Positions 59,307 to 61,787 of a stretch of DNA of 61,787 nt are shown piece by piece. This DNA comes from Azolla pinnata (lineage: Eukaryota > Streptophyta > Polypodiopsida > Salviniales > Salviniaceae): positions 6,164-67,950 of the forward strand of contig JBBBWG010026834.1 in the NCBI GenBank assembly GCA_037176905.1, given 5' to 3'. The notes under the pieces were generated by a model, which was not told the DNA's origin, ran no database searches, and saw nothing but the letters and a program-made list of their open reading frames with translations. The translations under genes and the position numbers were made by a program. How positions within the stretch are numbered: position 1 is the first letter of the stretch; each line of letters begins with the position of its first letter.

Positions 59307-60169
59307 AAGCCTATCGTTGTATATCAACGACAACAGTGGCTCCGATTTGGGACTTTTTGTCACCAGCACAAGATTGGCTGGCCAAGCCCATACTGCCAGC
59401 TGCAAAGCTCTTTGGCGGGGTAACGTTCAAGCCAGATGATGATGAAGCTCCAGTGTGAATCCGATGACAGATCTGATCGATCACAGGCGGGCGTGGCCTT
59501 CGAGGTTATGCTCCAGCAGACAAAGCTTTTCTCTGCCACCTTTCGCACAAGCTTGCCTCACCATAACCACCACCACCACAACAACAACAACAACAACCAC
59601 AACATCATCGATGACGTCAAAGCAGCAGGATTAGCATCGAGGCACGATCGATGGGGGGGGGCTAAACCTTTCCTCGCCGTATTATATTTCCCCGTTGGGG
59701 CGTGTGCCCACAACTAATTGTGGAAGACGCGTGTGGATCCGACCGATGTTAGCGCTTACTGGAAACTCTGGCTCAGCAGAGCAGAGCCGAGCCGAGCCGA
59801 GCCGAGCTGGGACACGGCATATGCCCCCATGTGCCCTTGAGAAGGAAAGATAGCTCGGGCGGTTAGCACGTCAACGGATGAACCCTATTCAAACCAAATC
59901 AATGAACAATCGGCCTTGCCGTTGCAGACGCGTGTACACCGCAGTAGCATATTCTCCTAATGTAAAACCTAGTCACAGTACAGACGAATGGGGAAGGTTA
60001 TGTATAATCAATGTGTCTTGTGTGTATGTCCCACTTACAAAGGCTCTCCCTTCTCACTTGTATAAATCGAAAAACCTGTTAGCTTTCTTTGTCTCTTGAT
60101 TTATTGGTGTGTTTTGTGTGTAATATGTACAGATAGATCGCCTCCGGGAGGGGGGAGGGGGAATCCCAT

Positions 60170-61787
60170 TCATTTGTCGTCTTTTGCTTCTTGTTGCGTG
60201 GTCAGGAGGCCATATTCCTCGAGCACGCTCACCAGATGGCTCCTCGACATTGGCTTCGTGTAGAAGTCGTCGACTCCAGCGGCCAGGAACTCGTTGCGAT
60301 CGCTGATGAGTGCGTTCCCGGACAGGCCGATCATCGGTGTCTTCACTCCCAATGCGCGGAGCCGCCGCGTCACCTGTACAACAAGCCACAGTAGGGTCAG
60401 TATGACCCCACAAGAATGACACTCCTTTTTTACAGCTCGATCGGAATTACTATCCACCGAGGTGGCTCTTTCCTTCTTCTCATAATTTGTTTCTTCCAAC
60501 TTTATGTGCCTCTTAGAAAAAAAGAAGCGGATTGGAGCCGGATGCTGCTGGCTAGAACAAAGGGGCTAAATTGAGGCATTTGGGAGATCAAAAGGGCTAA
60601 ATTGAGGCATTTGGGAGAACAAAAGGGCTCAATTGAGGCATTTGGGAGAACAAAAGGGCCCAATTGAGGCATTTGGGAGCTTACCTTTGCTGATAAATTA
60701 ATTTTACATTTTGGTATTCGAAAGCAGCCGCTCCAACAAAAGGTTTGGAAGAAAAATGTTCTCAGATTTAGAGTTTTCGTGTGTAATTTTCTTTTGGTAC
60801 ATGAGCCGTGTCAGATGACACCAACAAAATTCTATAGAGGTCGGTCGGTATGTAATCTCTAAGCGAACCTTAGTGATACATACGAAAATGTGTAGTTATC
60901 AGTAACGAATCTGTTTTGAGAAGAACAAATTGGTCACCCTCCTATCACATACAATAACATAGAGTATGCATAGTATCTAAAGTTATTAAGGTGTCCTAAA
61001 CTTTTTTGATATATTTTAGATAAAAAGATATATATATATATATATCTGTTACAACTTTTGGTTTGATTTGCTCTGATTTTGATAACAACTAAAAGCATAT
61101 TTCTTTTTGAAAAAACAAGATTGGTTATCAACGCATGCAGCGAATTTAAAGCTATCAAAGTGTCCTAAACTTCTATATATATATATATATATATATATAT
61201 GCTGCAACTTTTAGTTTTTGTTTGCTCTGATTTTACTAACTAAGAGAAAGATCTTTCCTAACTAATGGGAAAGTAGCTTCATTTTGGAAAAAAAAAAAAT
61301 AATAGAAAGAGATTAGTCATCAAGGTATACAAAGTATCTAAAGCCATTAAGGTGTCCTAAACCTTTTTGATATATTTTAGACAAAAAGATATATATATAT
61401 ATGTATATATTTGTCGCGACTTTTACTTTTAATTTGCAATGATTTTGATAACTGATGGAAGGATATTTCTGTTTAGAAAACACAAGAGAGAGAGAGAGAG
61501 AGAGGCAGAGAGATTTGTCATCGATTTTACCTCGTGGCCATCCATTACTGGCATCTCCTTGTCGACGAGGATGAGGTCGAAGCTCTCGCCCTGCAGCGTC
61601 AGCTCGACGGCTCTCTGGCCATGCTCCGCATCGCTCGCGTCGATGCCGAAGCTCTCGAGCAGCTTGCGCAGGATGCGGCGGTTCACGAGGCTGTCCTCGA
61701 TGAGCAGAACGCGGGGCCTCCGCCCGTGGGCCGCCGAGTAGAGGACGCGGTCGTGCCTCGCCGGGCGCTCGCCCGCCCGCCGCCCGC
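60170..61787 (-). CDS. Two-component response regulator, type-C-like (partial, 5' end outside the window)
   Basis: Two exons are visible on the minus strand: from beyond the window edge (61787) to 61531, and 60373-60170. Together they encode most or all of a receiver domain. RVLLIEDS supplies the acidic pocket, LILVDKEMPVMDGHE the phospho-acceptor Asp, MIGLSGNA the conserved Ser, and FYTKPMSRSHL the conserved Lys. VDKEMP is typical of plant type-C regulators (ARR22/ARR24-like), and the protein ends soon after the receiver with no DNA-binding domain. Such proteins take part in His-Asp phosphorelays, in some cases as phosphohistidine phosphatases. The N-terminal sequence at the edge is Arg/Gly/Ala-rich and the start codon is not visible, so a longer, receiver-at-the-end protein such as a hybrid histidine kinase cannot be excluded. 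Confidence 0.85.
60560..60680. repeat. 31-bp tandem repeat in the response-regulator intron
   Basis: Four copies with an exact 31-bp period contain AAAGGGCTAAATTGAGGCAT and TTGGGAGA. Copies differ at one to three positions (GGGGCTAA, GGGCTAA, GGGCTCA, GGGCCCA). Confidence 0.95.
60960..61480. repeat. Diverged repeat of about 170-200 bp with (TA)n, three copies
   Basis: Each copy has ATTAAGGTGTCCTAAACTT, a (TA)n run (about 61028-61046, 61174-61201, 61388-61410), GC(A/G)ACTTTTAGTTT, TTTGCTCTGATTTT and a run of A's. All lie within the intron of the response-regulator gene. Confidence 0.85.

Overview
The window is nuclear DNA from a flowering plant. The genes have many exons with GT-AG introns, they encode plant-specific proteins (a plastid fructokinase-like protein, a HOTHEAD-type oxidoreductase, XBAT and XERICO-type RING proteins, a type-C-like response regulator), and degenerate copies of the plant telomere motif CCCTAAA are scattered throughout. 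I cannot name the species or family with confidence. All gene models were built by hand from splice sites, reading phase and remembered family similarity; no alignment or transcript was available.

Layout, left to right: FLN1-like pfkB protein (+, 1060-5909, 5 exons); HOTHEAD-like GMC oxidoreductase (-, 9448-6849, 3 coding exons, secretion-signal exon probably missing); about 7 kb of repeats with no confident gene (9.5-16.2 kb); an array of heat-shock-element-like sequences (16.2-16.45 kb) ahead of a probable leader exon and the EDRF1-like TPR gene (+, 18841-25737, 9 coding exons); ING1-like PHD-finger gene (-, 31278-26738, 7 exons); minisatellites and a dense ACGT-box array (31.5-36.3 kb); XBAT34/35-like ankyrin-RING E3 gene (+, 38097-40796, 9 exons); a long, repeat-stuffed gene on the minus strand (51738 to about 43.6 kb, at least 9 exons) that I read as a periplasmic-binding-protein-like protein of unknown function; XERICO-like RING-H2 gene (-, CDS 55483-54923, with a 5'-leader exon near 57.7-58.2 kb); and the 3' part of a receiver-domain response regulator (-, running off the right end).

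The genes come in convergent pairs (FLN1/HOTHEAD-like, EDRF1/ING1, XBAT/PBP-like), and most repeats lie in promoters and introns rather than between 3' ends. Three promoters look built from tandem arrays: HSE-like units before EDRF1, and ACGT (bZIP-type) boxes before both the XBAT-like and the XERICO-like gene. Both of those genes encode RING E3 ligases, of families linked to ABA and stress responses. The PBP-like gene is the most interesting item. No long ORF reveals it: its short exons are buried among interstitial telomeric repeats, trinucleotide tracts and GATC-rich satellites, and it crosses a 100-base assembly gap.
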